64,000 nucleotides of DNA from Apostichopus japonicus (Eukaryota > Echinodermata > Holothuroidea > Aspidochirotida > Stichopodidae), in the NCBI RefSeq assembly GCF_037975245.1, contig NC_092577.1:30593398-30657397 (forward strand), given 5' to 3'. The position numbers and the translations under genes were made by a program. The notes under the pieces are model-generated. The model searched no databases, had not been told where the DNA came from, and worked only from the letters and a program-made list of their open reading frames with translations. Below, piece by piece: positions 44,501 through 57,109 of this stretch (position 1 is the stretch's first letter; the number at the start of each line of letters is the position of its first letter).

Positions 44501-47500
44501 CAAAATGTTTTTGTCAAATAAAGCTCATTATTTTAACACAATTCCCATGAAAATCTACTATTCATGATTATTTGTACATGTGAGATTTGGGTATCCCTAT
44601 TGTGAGATGATAGATAAACAATTTTAGTTCTCACAGTTGAGCTGTTAATTAAAGAGTTGGCAATTACACAATATAAGTTCTTGCATTAGTCCATGTAACA
44701 ACTCCCTGATTAGTCTGAGGGCCTGTTGTCTGTGTCTGCTTGCCTGTTGGTTCACACACAATAGCAACAAAGTAAACAAAGCAGCTTAAATATCCAACTA
44801 TACAATGTGTACGCTGTTGCTACATACTGCTCAAATACTGTACGCTTTACAAGCCTACAGTGTGCTAAGTTGTTCTCTGTATTGTTAGAATAAAGTACAC
44901 AAAGGTCACCGCCATTATTCTCCCTAAATTCTGTTATTTTTCCATCGATCAATCTGTGCTCATTATGGCATCGCAAGTGGATTCAGTAAAAGCCACTGTA
45001 TGTATTTTACATCCTACTACAAGCAGGAACTTGCAAAGAAGCCATCATTGGCTTATTAAAGCAGCAAGCTGAAGGAAGTCAGTCACTTAGATTCACATTC
45101 AACGTCCATGATTATGAATTGTCGACAACTCTGTAACTGGACGACATACATTAATCTGGGAGTGACTCGAACCGGGGACCTTATGATTGAAAGGCACTGG
45201 GTTAACCACTGAGCTAACACTATAGCTAACACTGAGCTAACACTTCACTGTGCTAATGAATGACCAAAAAAATTACCCTAACCCTCTGAGAAAAGAGTAT
45301 CTTTGTCTGTACTACTTCTTACCCAAAGGAGGACCACAAGATGAGGACTTTATCTTCTGGAATCTCAGAAATCGAAACCTTGATAACTTAACTTAAACTG
45401 CTATCTAACAAATTGAATTTGAAAATAAACAGCCATTTTTTTTATTAAATCAAAAGTAGACCAAAGTCAACCGTTCTTTTGCCCATTCCACTCTCTTATT
45501 TAGTTTCACAGATGTGTGCACACAATTCCATCCTGAGAGACTTCCACTCCTAGTGACATTTTGGTCTGTTCTAGGTTTGTTACCACAGTATGTAAATGCC
45601 ACCTATTATTATATATATTTATTCAACGCTGGTATAGGTCAGAGTCTGAACACAAGGGAATGCAAACTAACCCCCCCCCCCCCCCCCGCCCCTCTCTCTC
45701 TCTCTCTTCCTGTTAGGACTGATTTGTGTATTGTACATTGTACAATACAGTTGGGATTGATCTTCAGTCATTCATTCACTGAGTCACACCAGTTGCCAGG
45801 GTGTGTATCACTCAAGAGTGAGGTACTGTAAACAGTTCTTAAATGCTTCAGATTCACTGAATATTGTGTGTATGTATGTACACTGTTCATAGTCACAGTA
45901 CAGTGGTACCACCACTAAATTGTCTTGACAGGCAGGCAGCCGTGAGACCTTGATTGTGTGCTGCATGCATGCATGCATGCTTGTGTGTGTGTGTTGTGAG
46001 TGCTGAAATACTGGGAAACTCATTATATACTTTGTGTAGTAGTACCTTTTGTAGATTATCTGGGCAGAGTAAATTGGCTTGAACTGGTTTAATCCAGTCT
46101 GTGGCCTTTTGCTGAGCACAAAGGCAGTTGAACACTAGTCAGTAAACATGTGTACAGATAGATAGATAGATAGATAGATGGTTTATTCAGCCACATGCAT
46201 AAAAATACAATGGAAATTGTTCAAAACACAAGAGCTCTAAAACAGACATGAAATTGAAACGCAAAGCGATGAAACACATATAAAAGTGATATTGCATGAG
46301 TAATAAATACCGGTAGGCTATCGACAATGGTATAAAAACATTGCGATAAAAGTGACGATGTAAAACAGTACGAATGATAAGAAATATGTACGGCAAGAAC
46401 CATAAAATGTATACTTGTACGATAAACAGAGCGCTAAGTCAATAAAACAGAATTCAGAACAAATAAGACATAAGATACAGGGAGTGATAAATAAGTTAGC
46501 GACTATGATGCGCGTTGAAAATCTTCACTGCAGATGGATAAAAACTGTTGGTAAAACGCTTCGAACCTCTAAAAGCTAGTAATCTATTTCCTGAGGGAAG
46601 GAAATTGAAATGCACAAATGCTGGGTGGGAATGATCTTTCATAATACAGTCTACACGCCTCAGTGCTCGCTCCTGATATAGTGAATGGAGGGACGGTAGA
46701 CTAGTGCCAATTATACGCTCAGCACTCCTGATAACTGACTGAAGTTTCCCTAGATCCCTCTGACTCACACGACTAAACCAGACTAAAATGTTTGTAGTTA
46801 AAATACTCTCTATAATTGCACGATAGAAATTCACTAAAATAAAATCACTAACACCATAAGATTTAAGAGTCCGTAAAAAGAATAGTCTCTGACGTCCCTT
46901 CTTCAATATTTCATGTGAATTTTCATTCCAAGACAAATTTTCCATAATGAATGTGCCTAATAATTTAAATGTGTGCACCTGCTCTACAGCAGAACCATTT
47001 ATGATCAGAGGGTCCTTTGTATTTTTGTTACGCCTAAAGTCCACAATCAGTTCCTTGGTTTTGTCCACATTACAGTAGCATTGGTTAACAGTGCAATCTC
47101 TGAGACAGACAGATGATGATAATGGGTACCTCAGAGGCAGGAATGTGTGTGCCTACAACACAATTGAATTACCCAGACATATACATAACATGTACCAGAC
47201 GCTGTGTGAATTTCAATGACACAATATAAATGCTACAGAAATTGGCACAAGAGTGATGTGGTTGTATAGTAACGAACTGTAATGCTGATACTGCACCACT
47301 GCACACATATATTAACTATTGAGATATATGTACAAGTGCTGAATGTTAAAATACCAGTCACAACTAAGCAACTTGTGAAAGCAAGGTTGATTTTAGAGTT
47401 TCCTGATCATCAAAGTTCATAAAAACAAAATTCTATTCACAAGGTTATCCAAAGGTTACCCAGTTCCTCAAAAGCAGCTTGCTTCCCAATGGACAGGTGC

Positions 47501-50500
47501 ATTAATCTTGCTTTACAGTCAAAAGTTAATTTGTGGAAGGGAAAACCAGTTTAAAGAAATATTCAGCTATAAGGCTTTCTTAGAAAGCAACCACAAACAA
47601 ACATGTTTACGGTTAAACCCCAAACCCAACCATCAATATTGGTCTATGTGATAGAGAAAACGGCAATGAACGACTTCCCCAAAGACAGTTACGAAATATC
47701 TCATTCCGTTCGGGAGATACCACAGATTTAAAATGTTTCTTTTACATGTATATAAGTCCAAAAGACTTGATCAAGTCTAACTATGACATCATCGAGCTTC
47801 AATTCGATATGATTTTTTTCTGCTTTTTTTTTCGGCAATGTTTATTTCCTGTAATGGAGACGGGTTTGCAAATGCCAAATCGAAAATATCAAGCTCCCTG
47901 CATGACCATTACCTGGCATTGGTTACAAGGGTCAATACTGCACACATACGCTGTATATATCACCTCCCAAATGTGAAAAGAAAAAACAGAAAATATTACA
48001 GGTCCCAGATCCTAGTGGTACTATGACATCACAGATTAATAAAATGACTGCTTCAAACATACAACTTTTCAAATAGGACATCTTTCCCAGATGGAACAAG
48101 ATCTTTCTCATCCGTTTGGGGGGATTTGTTCTTCTGAAAGATCTCTGTCATATTTAAGCAGGCCTCAGATGATCGTTTGTGTAATGCCTTTGACTTGAAT
48201 AAGAGTACTGTGCACCAATCCACAGATACTGTAGTGTGGACAGTGGTCTTGACGCTGAATGATGCTGATCTTTTTTCGTTTCAGAAGTGGGGGTGGGGGG
48301 TAGGAGAGAATGGGGAGTAATGCTGAAAAAAAGTAGCAGCAAGAGATTTATATAATATTACACAATCCTGTATGAAACTGAACAGGAGGACTCTTACAAA
48401 ACTGTTATCGACCATCCATGCAACATGGTATCACTATACCAACAAGGAAGTTAATGCATGGATTCATCCATGTATGTGATCCTTGGAAATGTTCAATAAA
48501 TTGATAACAGACATTGTAATCCAGCTGTGAAATTTTTAAAATGTCACAAAAAAATGTGTAATGTATATGACCACCCTGGTTCAACAAAGAAACAATATTT
48601 GCTCAACTACCGATTCCATTCCTCGGCTAATGTATGTACACAGCCTGTTGAAAAAATATTATGCAGTATCTGGCATAACCAAGTATATATATATGTGTGC
48701 TGTACTTTGAAACCTATTCGAAAATGAAAGACTTCCTGTAAGGGTAAACATCCCTAATAGATAAACTGCAGTGAATTAGTTATTGAACAGCCGGGACTTG
48801 ATGTATCCAACCAGTCACTGCATTAGACAGTTAGTCATTTCAAACGTACCAGGATTCAACGCAAAACAGAATTAAAAAGATTATCAAGGAACATCTACAA
48901 TGATGACATCACTGACGATAATCTCCTTGATGGAGGAATGAAGGGTCTACATGGCCAAAAAGGAGGTTTACTACTATAAAGTATCAATGAAACGATATCA
49001 ACAGTTACGATGATGACATTATTGAGGAAAAGTCAGTGCAGGGATATTTTCTCGTTCCCTAGTTACAGCCACACTTCCCGACACCAAGATATAGGACACT
49101 ACTTGTACACTACTGTAGAACACTGGGTTAATTCATCTGTAGTCTGCCAGCATAAATAACCTTAACTGTCAATCACACTGTAGTAGATAAGATCTCGAGA
49201 AGCAGGTATCTGCATAAAATTCGTCACCAATTGCGGCTGTTTTTACGAGGGTAATACTACTGCAATTAGGAATTCAATTCATCAAACTAAGAACCACTGA
49301 GATGCACAAAAGCAATGGGACCTTCTGTGTTAAAACACTGCTATGCATCTTTACCTTGGTATATATACAGTAGCATTATGCCCATTTGCAAAGCATTTTG
49401 TGATTCTACATGATGGGTAAATTACTGTACATATTTGCTCTTGCATAGCAATCTTGACTATTTGGGATTCAGCATTTTGCTATGCAATGCTGGATATATT
49501 TCCCTGCCCCCCCCCAAACTCCCCCAACAACCAACCTTCCAACACCAAATCTAACAGATTTTCCAGGCATTTGTACTGGTCTCTTGCTGGTAACTTTCTT
49601 GGTCCAATTAGCTACTCCCTGGAAACAATACAGAACACTGTTTGCTTCATGTCAATACATCAAATGTATGCATTCAACGCTTAGGGCGAAAGTACCCATG
49701 ATAGTGAAAAGCAAACAAAGTCTAGCTAATTATTGTACAGTTAGTTATGAAGGAAACAAAAATTTACAGACTGTATGAAACAGGCCTAGTTCTGAGTACA
49801 TATCTAAATAACACATTGAATGAACAATGTCTGTTGGTTAGATTGACATTTAGGACAGTTACAATACTGCATGCATCGCCACAGCCGTTTAGCAAACATT
49901 TCCAGCTCGGTACAGTGCTGTAGACACACATCAATGTAACACCATGGACAATCATTTTGCCCAGGATATATACTTCCAAGGCCAGTTTACTGCACATGTA
50001 AGGCTGATCATGGCAAATCAGAAGTTGAATGTTGAAGCTAATCACATTGTTAGCGCACTGTGTTTAAAGTAGAACGATAGTGACAGAAAAAAAATCTCTC
50101 ATTTTCATATATAATGTAGTTTATATGTTACCAAGCAACATATATTTTTAATTTTCCAAATAGCACACCGGAAAGTTATAAAAAAGGGAATTAAAACATC
50201 GTTTTTTCGCCTCCGTAATTTAGGAATTTGCAAACACTGCAACGACCTTGAACAGCCCTCAGGTCAGTGAATGACGTCACTGTGATGATCTTTTTCTGTT
50301 GTGAACTGTTCAGTACGGAGCTGTGCGTGCATTTCGTGTCAGCATAACTGTTATTTTCCGGCGTAATGTTCAAGACATAAATAGATAATGAATATCATAG
50401 TGTTTCTTGATTTCTTCACCACGTGTTTACAAGTTTTTTTTAACGAAATTTGCGGCGATTTCGCAACGATTTCCCAATATCTGAAGAGGTAACTCGCAAG

Positions 50501-53500
50501 CTGACCCAAAGTAACGTAAATCTCAAAATCACGTTTTTGGCGGGTTTTATACAGAGTGATATATGAATGTGCTCACTTACCAGCCAAACTGGCACAATAA
50601 CAATAGTGATGATAGTCTCAAACGTATATTAGTATAACATCCGAAAGAAAATCCAAAGTTCTAAACAAAGTAGATTCGCTTGTATGCACTAGGCCTACTG
50701 TAAAACATAAACGTTCCTTGTTCCGTGCGTCATTAAATCCAACAGAAAGGTTTCATTGAGCTTAAAATACAACCGCATTCGAACTCAATCCAGTTGTTAG
50801 TCTAGCTCGAACAATTTTCTCACTACATGCAATGCCTATGGCGTTTATTCACATGCATGCCTCGTGGTTTGGGCTTCAGGAGGAATCGTATTCAAGCCCA
50901 ACTTCACTTAGGTCCGCAAACGGTACTTTCACACTGTGCAAACATAAGTGACAGTGTGCGCTACTGTAAGTAATACTTACACGATGTTTTGTTTCGCTCG
51001 AGCATACACACATTTCCTATTCGTATTACATTTAAAGTGGTTTGGAGGGTATGAACACATCTCTGCCCAAAAAACTCTGCCTAAGCGACGTCCATGCCCC
51101 AATTGAAATTTGCACGTGGATTCTCTCCTCACATAGTCATTAGGTTGTTCACGTCTGACATGTCTTCCAGTTCCAACACTTACTGTTGCATTTATCGGGA
51201 TATATATAAATAATGCGGCATAAAAGCATCAATCTTTCAAACTTTTATTACTTTAGTGACCTTGCCACACGCAAATTTCAATTGGGCCCGAGAATGATCT
51301 TCTGTGAAGTGGGCAGAACAAACTTTCACATTCTTGCCATGTGAAACTCCTGGTGCGATGAAGTCTTTCCTGGTTCTCCTCACAAATCGTATCCAGAGTT
51401 TCCGATATCTCTCACTACATTTTCCGCTTGGAAAATTGAAAAAAACTTATTGTAGAGTCCACATTCGTTCTGTTGCATCCCCCTACAACGCAATTTCTTG
51501 GATTTTGCTAGTGGTTTACGTTGTTTGTCGAGTCCAATATAGAGTAGGTTGCAACTAAACTTACACACTAAGTGCACACTGCTGAAGTACACTACGCAGA
51601 GCTCACGTTGTTATCATCATAATGACGTCACATGTCACTGTAGATCACGTGATCATCATATCGCTTTTCGCGAAAAGCCCAATTTTTGTTTAAAAAATGA
51701 ACGAGTTTAGGATTTTTTTTAAGCCTTTCCCAACATCGGATTGACTTGAATTTTCACATGTGTAAAATGGAAACCAACTAGAATACTCATGAATAAAATC
51801 GTATTTTTTCGTCGATGGTGAAAAATCACTATCGTTCATCTTTAAGATAGCACTTTTTGTTTTGTCCATCAAGCGAACCTCAAAGGTTACCCATCAGAAG
51901 TAACGGACGTATCGCAGCAAACACGGACGTACTGCTGCAAACATGGATCTACTGTAGCCATGTTGTCAAGATGTCAAAGTTGAAAGTTCGCACCAATGTT
52001 CCCAGGCTGAAGTTTCAATTGTAATTACTGCAGTTCATGTTTCATAAATGCTCCGTGAAACTGTTTCATTTCGCTACACCTAATTTCAACTGTACGGTCT
52101 GGGTTTACACTTTACACCATATGTAGCGTATGTCGGCTCTTTTTACGTGGAGCAGGAAATGTTAGCTATATCCCTGAGTAAACTCTTGTGACCTCGTATC
52201 TTCGTCCTTTGACAGCAACAGGCGAGTCATATGGCATTACCACAATCTTCAATAAGTAAAAATTCTAGAACAGCATAGAGAACAAAAACAAAACTCACAT
52301 CTACAGATTACAAACACTGTGGCAATGGGTCAGGGCCATTTGCATATAAAGAACTAATTTGATAAGTTACAAGTCACAAGTGTGACATGATTTTGGAACC
52401 AGCTATTTTTTGTGAAATTGGTACAGTTTAAAGTTCAGGGCTGGTTCACTTTTCAAATTCTGAAAACATATCTGACAGTATTTCCTCATTGCTATAAGTG
52501 TGCAATAGCCATTGAAACAAGTAATACTCTCATATTTAACTACAAAATTATTAGCTCAATGACAATTGTTATACGACACTCAATTAATAACCATACTAAT
52601 TACCTACTTCCACCCTGCAACAATTTGTTAAGCTTATTCAAACACTATTAACCAGTACAAGATATGACTAAATTGCAACAGTATTAACTAATAGTTGACC
52701 AATGTGAACAGTATCGTCACTAGGATTTTAAGAGTGTGTCCGTGGGATGCAACGTCATAAACATGTTTGCGTCCACTCAGAAAACCTTGCGTCCCTGCAG
52801 TCCTCCATTAAAACATGATATTTAAAATACCTCTACAGGAATACAGATACAATACTTAACTACAATGAAACCTGACAACACATTGGATTGTGTGCAACAA
52901 AAGCCTATATTATTGATAGGTCTATGTAATATGCATGAAAAGAAAATACATATTATGAAACCTTTAACTAATACACAACAGCAAAATTACTGTCGAATTC
53001 CAAAGCCGGTAATTCTGCCGTTGACTACTGTAGCTACAGTAACTTATTTGCTGGCCTAGACATCATGCAATGCTTACTACTATATGGTATACACAACTCC
53101 TTTGGTTTTTTTTTAAAAGAACAAAAGATTTTCCATTCAAAAATGTGTGTTGTTATGTTTGCATAGGCCTAGTTTTGAGTAAACATGTACGTGGGGTTTG
53201 TTACTCAAGAAAAGTTTGTCTGCCGTGACGCAAACAATTTGAAGATTTTGCGTCCCTGGCTACAAACTTTGCGTCCCGGACGCAGAATGCTGCATTCGTA
53301 AAAATGCCGGTGAAGCTCCAATACTGAATACTCTACATGAATGTGCCTTCAAAGGTAACCTTGGCACAAGTTAGGATCACTTACAATACATATTTGTCTA
53401 TCATGTGTGCCAATCTGTAATAATTTACAATGTGTGAAATCTCCCAACATTTGTTCACGACATGTAAATAAAATACTCCGCCCTACAAAGTCTACACTGT

Positions 53501-56500
53501 GCACTGTGTGTATAAAATATATTGATAATGCTACCGTTTCTCCACCTTTCTCACAATCTTTCATCTGAGCAGAAAGATTTCAACTTGTGTCGTAATTCAT
53601 TGACAATGGAAATCAGTTTCCAAAGGACACACAGTCTAATAATAATTTGCTATGCTATGCTGGGCTGCACATGTACAGTATGTATGTTTTCCTACAGTAT
53701 CAGAATATGGTATTGTAGTGCCATAACCTTCAAATGTCAGACACATTGAGATTGAAAATTGGGTCAGAAGATTGTGCATCACACAAAGACCAGAACAGAA
53801 TGCCAAGAGATTGTATTAGATATTGGTGTGTAAAGAATGAATGTGTTCTGGATTCATGAAAAGAGACCATGTCAGTCATTTTTACAAAACTTGTACACAT
53901 ATGGTAAAAATATGATAAAGACAAGCGTTCACGCCGCATGAGGGGAATGCGCCTTGCATCTTAATTATGACAGGCACTACAGTGCAACAGTTGAAACTAA
54001 AACCATAAATTTTACATGAACATGTAGAGTCTGATTGAAATGTACAGGTTTATGTGTGGCAATAGTTCTTAACCATGCCCAAACAAGTTCTTCTAAATCT
54101 ACAGTATGGCCATGTATGCCTTAAAGAAGCATCCTGATCCTTTTGAAATGTCAAAAGCTGTGTGGGTTAATAATCATCCCCTTTAGAATGAAGATTACCC
54201 TTTCGTTTGCATTCAGTCCTCCCTTCTTGTCAATAAGTGCCTTTCAACGGTGATTGTACAAAATATTAAATATTGCAGAAGGATTTACAGTACTGGATTA
54301 GTCTTTAAGTTGCCTTATTTTTTATAGAATCAGTTCTATGTCTGTTGTCATTACAGCAGTAGCTGAGCACAGCTTGGCTAAAAATCACTAATCTATAGTA
54401 ATACTATATACTATACAGTTATAAAGTATACAGTAATAGTTATAAAGCTTGAGTATTTCAACATGTCATGCACAATAGTTTCTACATTGTATAATGTATA
54501 CATACACACACTATTCAGTACAGACAAGACAAAGGACACTAACAGGATATTGAATCAAGTACCACGCTCCCCCATTGGCTTTGAAATATTGAAGCTTGAT
54601 CTATCCTTCCAAGAAAAAGAATTGGTACACCTGCGGTACTGACAGAGCACACTTACACACACACACACACACACATAAACTGTGTACCTCAATTGACATA
54701 GTAAGTGATGCAATGAGACAGATTTTAAGTTGTAAATACCATGGTAACAAAGATGGTCTTGAAAGACATGCTTTGTTAGGGGGTTCTGACACTGGGTTTG
54801 CTTGCTCTGTGCTATTTTATGTGTCATTGTCTAAGGTTGAAGAGCTACATAGAAAATCTAGCCGATGTTGGACTAGCAGCACTTATTTCAACCCTTCATT
54901 CCTGGTAAAGGTCAACCACATTTTTATGGTTAAGTATAAATTTGCTCAGGGGTAAAGTCAGGCAGGCTCTGTATGTTTAAAGGCTAGATCATACTACACA
55001 CTACACACAAAGTGAATGCAGACCTAACAGTTCAAATTTATACCTTAGACGCCACGCTGAAAAAAACTTGTGCAATTTTTATGAAAAGATTTGTGTGGCA
55101 GTTTATGGAAGACCAACTTACAATATTTGCTGTGGAGTATGTACAGTACTTACATCCTCCAAAGCACTGTAGACATTAACTGGTAAAAATTTGTTGAGCA
55201 TTCAAATTTTTTTATTGAAGGCTTTTCAATTTTTCCATTATAAAAGATACAATGGTTCCTACTACTGTTAGGTATAATAACCGATGACTTTGCACTTGTA
55301 TGGTAGTAGCAAGTTATGACCAGTTTTTGCATCTACAGCAGTTTGCAACCCAGTTTAAACTTGCATGCTGTATGAGAGAAAGGTCATTCACAAATGAATA
55401 CAAACCAACAGTGTGAGTGCACTATAGGCCTACATGTTAAAAGTTCAGCACAAACCAACAACTCGATATACTTTGCACTGTGCAGCATGAATACACAAAT
55501 TTATTTACGATCATTCCTTCCTATTCAGTTACAAAACTGAAGGACTGCCTTTTTTTCTTCAAATTGTTTACGCTTCACATCCCTTGCAGACTTTGTCGCA
55601 TGTTTATCAAATTTAATTGCAAGTGACTTACAGTGTCAAAACTCGTAGAACGGATAACAAAGATTCTATTAGCAACTCATTTCCACAACCTGAAGATTTC
55701 AAAGAAGCCACAGGAAGAGGAAGGACAAATTTGTCTCTGCTGACCACATTGTGGATGTACCAGTTTGCCACAGTGGATTGCAGCATAAATCTGTACCGAT
55801 ATCGTCAAGTTTGGACGAGGGGACTTTTACTAGATGCTGCACACATATGCAATGCCAGGCATGTTTGTTTTTCATTCATTTCATTTATTTATCTTTATTT
55901 TTATTCCCACAACAATATGCAACATATATACATATACTTGAAGTATGAAAACATACAGCTCATAGTTGTTCAAGGAAAATGTTCTAGGCACCTTCCATGT
56001 ACATGACATAGTAGAACATTCACCATGAAGGAAAGGGACAAAGAAACTAAAAGCAGTGTACTGTACACATTTAACAGACAACAGAAATGAATGAACGCAA
56101 TATCAAATGAGATGACAATGGAACAAGCTTTCTATCCCTCCAAAATTGCTTTCGTATAATTCAAAAAGTCATTTGTATTCCATATCAATTGTGCTACATG
56201 GAATGCATTTTCCAAGTACTGCAACATGACGATGGTTTACTGGACATGGTTGGAAATTTGCAAAACCTCACTCCAAAATTGCTTTGAAAGACTCGGTATT
56301 GTGCAGACATCTTTAAGACAAGTAGTCTGTTTAAAACATATCATGTGACATATGTACATATATATACCACAACACAGACTCATACTTGCTGCATTTGGAC
56401 AGCAGGGATAAAATAGCTATTAATATTAAAACACAACTAGTCGCTTAAGCCTCAGTCAGCTTTCAGTTATGATATGCAAACAAGCTAAATCGGCTACTTC

Positions 56501-57109
56501 CCTTTCAAATTTGCGGAGTCAGAAAGTATCTATTCCTTTAGGGTTGCAACTAGTTACATATATGTGGCACTCCACATAAAATAGGTCATACAATAATTGC
56601 AATTGGTGTTCGATCAGAACGCAAGCTCTTTGTACGAGACGCACCCTTTTTTGGAGCTTGCGTCGTCCCTGAACAATACTTAGGTCCATTTGCAAAACCC
56701 TGAATTCAAACAATGCATATTATTCTTTGCGCATCACTGTTCTGATATCACTCTGCATCATTGTAAATCAGTTGTCATCCCTTCCACGAAAGCACTGATG
56801 CCCCAAACGAGACCAATAACCTCAAAATTTGAAAAACTTACTGATTTCTGCCAAGAGGAATACTGGAAGTGTCCACACACCGCCTATCATCAATTTACTA
56901 TCGTACAGCACGATTGTCATGAGACCTCCACAAGTATGCTAACCTTGTACACGAATTGCAGACCAACATTAAACATTTAACTCCCTTTCAAGGGATGTAC
57001 TTACCCCGATAAATTCTGGTAGCCCGTTGCTGTCGGGGTTATGGATGATCAAGAACCTCATGTGCTTGTACTTGACCTCCACGGGAGCTGGTCGTACTCG
57101 AGAACTCAT
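35446..57109 (-). CDS. PTP4A: Protein tyrosine phosphatase type IVA (PRL family), 4 coding exons, 183 aa
   Basis: Small prenylated dual-specificity-type phosphatase of the PRL family. It acts at the inner plasma membrane and endosomes, and in animals it binds CNNM magnesium transporters. The exons are 57005-57109, 40436-40528, 36279-36484 and 35446-35593, joining to 183 codons plus TGA (human about 173). The N-terminus reads RPAPVEVKYKHMRFLIIHNP. Cys49 lies in VRVCE, Asp71-Asp72 in FDDG, and the catalytic loop HCMAGLGRAP has Cys104 and Arg110. These numbers coincide with the human active-site numbering. KRRGAIN follows. The C-terminus is basic and ends CCIQ, a CaaX prenylation box at 180-183. 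Between the basic region and the CaaX box is a linker about 10 residues longer than in human PTP4A1. The first intron is 16.5 kb. Identification is firm, but assignment to paralogue 1, 2 or 3 is not meaningful. Confidence 0.97.
36279..36484 (-). CDS. PTP4A: PTP4A coding exon 3 (catalytic)
   Basis: 206 nt. The acceptor is ctctctacag|GAT and the donor is GAGA|GTAAGT. It contains the FDDG acid loop and the HCMAGLGRAP phosphatase loop. The second-last Glu codon is completed by exon 4. Confidence 0.97.
38590..39385 (+). pseudogene. Degenerate DIRS-like (tyrosine-recombinase) retrotransposon fragment
   Basis: The three frames, read with frameshifts and stops, give an RNase H-like piece (LRASHIAGKENLTA) and KAWASYAFSP. 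These are followed by the ALILVIAPYWPRR block typical of DIRS/Ngaro polyproteins, and then the start of a tyrosine recombinase (RQPSTIRTYDSRL, LADVMMLLFSQG, NTIRNYWSAIS). At least two frame changes and several stops are present, so the element is dead. It lies antisense to PTP4A in the intron between coding exons 2 and 3. The order RNase H then recombinase fits DIRS-type elements. The exact family is inferred. Confidence 0.75.
39386..40435. other. PTP4A intron, unassigned
   Basis: AT-rich sequence with short (CA)n tracts near 39980-39990 and 40228-40258. No coding exon recognised. Confidence 0.5.
40436..40528 (-). CDS. PTP4A: PTP4A coding exon 2
   Basis: 31 codons, phase 0 at both ends. The acceptor is ttattcacag|GAG and the donor is CTG|GTAAGC. 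It contains ELKKRDVQEVVRVCEPKYD with Cys49, the partner of the reversible disulfide with Cys104 in this family. Confidence 0.96.
41612..41792. repeat. 25-bp tandem repeat in alternating (50-bp) register, about 7 copies
   Basis: Unit ACC(A/G)-ACACATTTATTTAACAGA-T. From 41643 the copies alternate between a CAGACAC...GAGT type and a CAAACAC...GAAT type every 25 bp. A diverged first copy begins at 41612. Each copy carries a TTTATTTAA word. It lies in PTP4A intron 1. Confidence 0.93.
42040..42580. repeat. Direct repeat of about 90 bp flanking a 350-bp insert
   Basis: CTGCTATACAAGTGCAAAGA ... GAGACAAAGTTCATAACC (42040-42135) recurs as CTGCTTTACAAGAGCAAAGA ... GAGACAAAGTTCACAACC (42487-42575). The DNA between them has a GC-rich hairpin (42151-42188) and a copy of the repeat also found at 10491-10627. 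Confidence 0.8.
42347..42473 (+). repeat. Dispersed repeat (ACCGG-hairpin family), copy 2
   Basis: GAATGAGAAGGAAGGGC, GACCGGAGGGAGCCGGTCG, GTTAAAAG and GAGACAGGTAAGCGAGGA match the copy in aquaporin intron 2. Confidence 0.65.
43155..43228. repeat. C-rich (CCCCTC/ACCCTTCCCCTC) low-complexity tract
   Basis: Repeating CCCTTCCCCTCA units ending in a poly-C run. The minus strand, which is the sense strand of PTP4A, has many GGGG runs and could form G-quadruplexes. Confidence 0.85.
45085..45220 (-). mobile_element. tRNA-derived SINE, second family, copy 2
   Basis: On the minus strand: GTGTTAGCTCAGTGGTTAACC, then GGTCCCCGGTTCGAGTCACTCC, CAGATTAATGTATGTCGTCCAG and CAACTCATAATCATGGACG-like sequence, matching 22987-23160. 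A short duplication of the head (ctgagctaacact) follows at about 45225-45242. Confidence 0.8.
46156..46179 (+). repeat. (GATA)6-type microsatellite at a LINE 3' end
   Basis: AGATAGATAGATAGATAGATAGAT. Read on the minus strand it is the ATCT-type tail of the LINE fragment that begins upstream at 47105. Confidence 0.95.
46156..47105 (-). mobile_element. 5'-truncated CR1/L2-like LINE (RT C-terminal part)
   Basis: An open frame (46496-47068, extending in frame to about 47105) encodes the C-terminal thumb/connection part of a non-LTR reverse transcriptase. It shows NVDKTKELIVDFRR, VHTFKLLGTFI, LKSYGVSDFILVNFYRAIIES, LQSVIRSAERIIG and HPAFVHFNFLPSGNR. The catalytic YADD region is missing because the copy is 5' truncated, the usual outcome of incomplete target-primed insertion. 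The last 190 codons are uninterrupted, suggesting a fairly young copy. The 3' end has AATAAA and the ATCT tail. It lies sense to PTP4A in intron 1. Confidence 0.9.
47106..57004. other. PTP4A intron 1, proximal part
   Basis: About 9.9 kb without a recognisable exon. Contents noted: a TGACGTCA/CACGTG-containing stretch (50268-51660), a 16-bp inverted repeat (51098-51113 / 51271-51286), 20-bp triplicated words (51901-51960), GCGTCC-rich stretches (52735-53310), and (CA)n at 54654-54674. Confidence 0.5.
50268..51660. promoter_or_regulatory. Possible intronic regulatory stretch with CRE and E-box palindromes
   Basis: TGACGTCA (CRE palindrome) occurs at about 50271-50278 and again near 51623-51630. 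The second copy is followed closely by GATCACGTGATC and by CTTTTCGCGAAAAG. Such palindromes are bound by CREB/ATF and bHLH factors in animals. Whether they act here is unknown, and part of this stretch may be a repeat. Confidence 0.25.
57005..57109 (-). CDS. PTP4A: PTP4A coding exon 1
   Basis: 35 codons, phase 0 exit, donor GGG|GTAAGT. The ATG has A at -3. A possible acceptor (ggattacag) lies about 12 bp upstream of the ATG, so a separate 5' UTR exon further right is likely. Confidence 0.95.

Noticed and set aside
54555..54955. Overlapping frames across the (CA)n tract
   Set aside because: Cys/Val and His/Thr runs come from the dinucleotide repeat. No domain or splice support.
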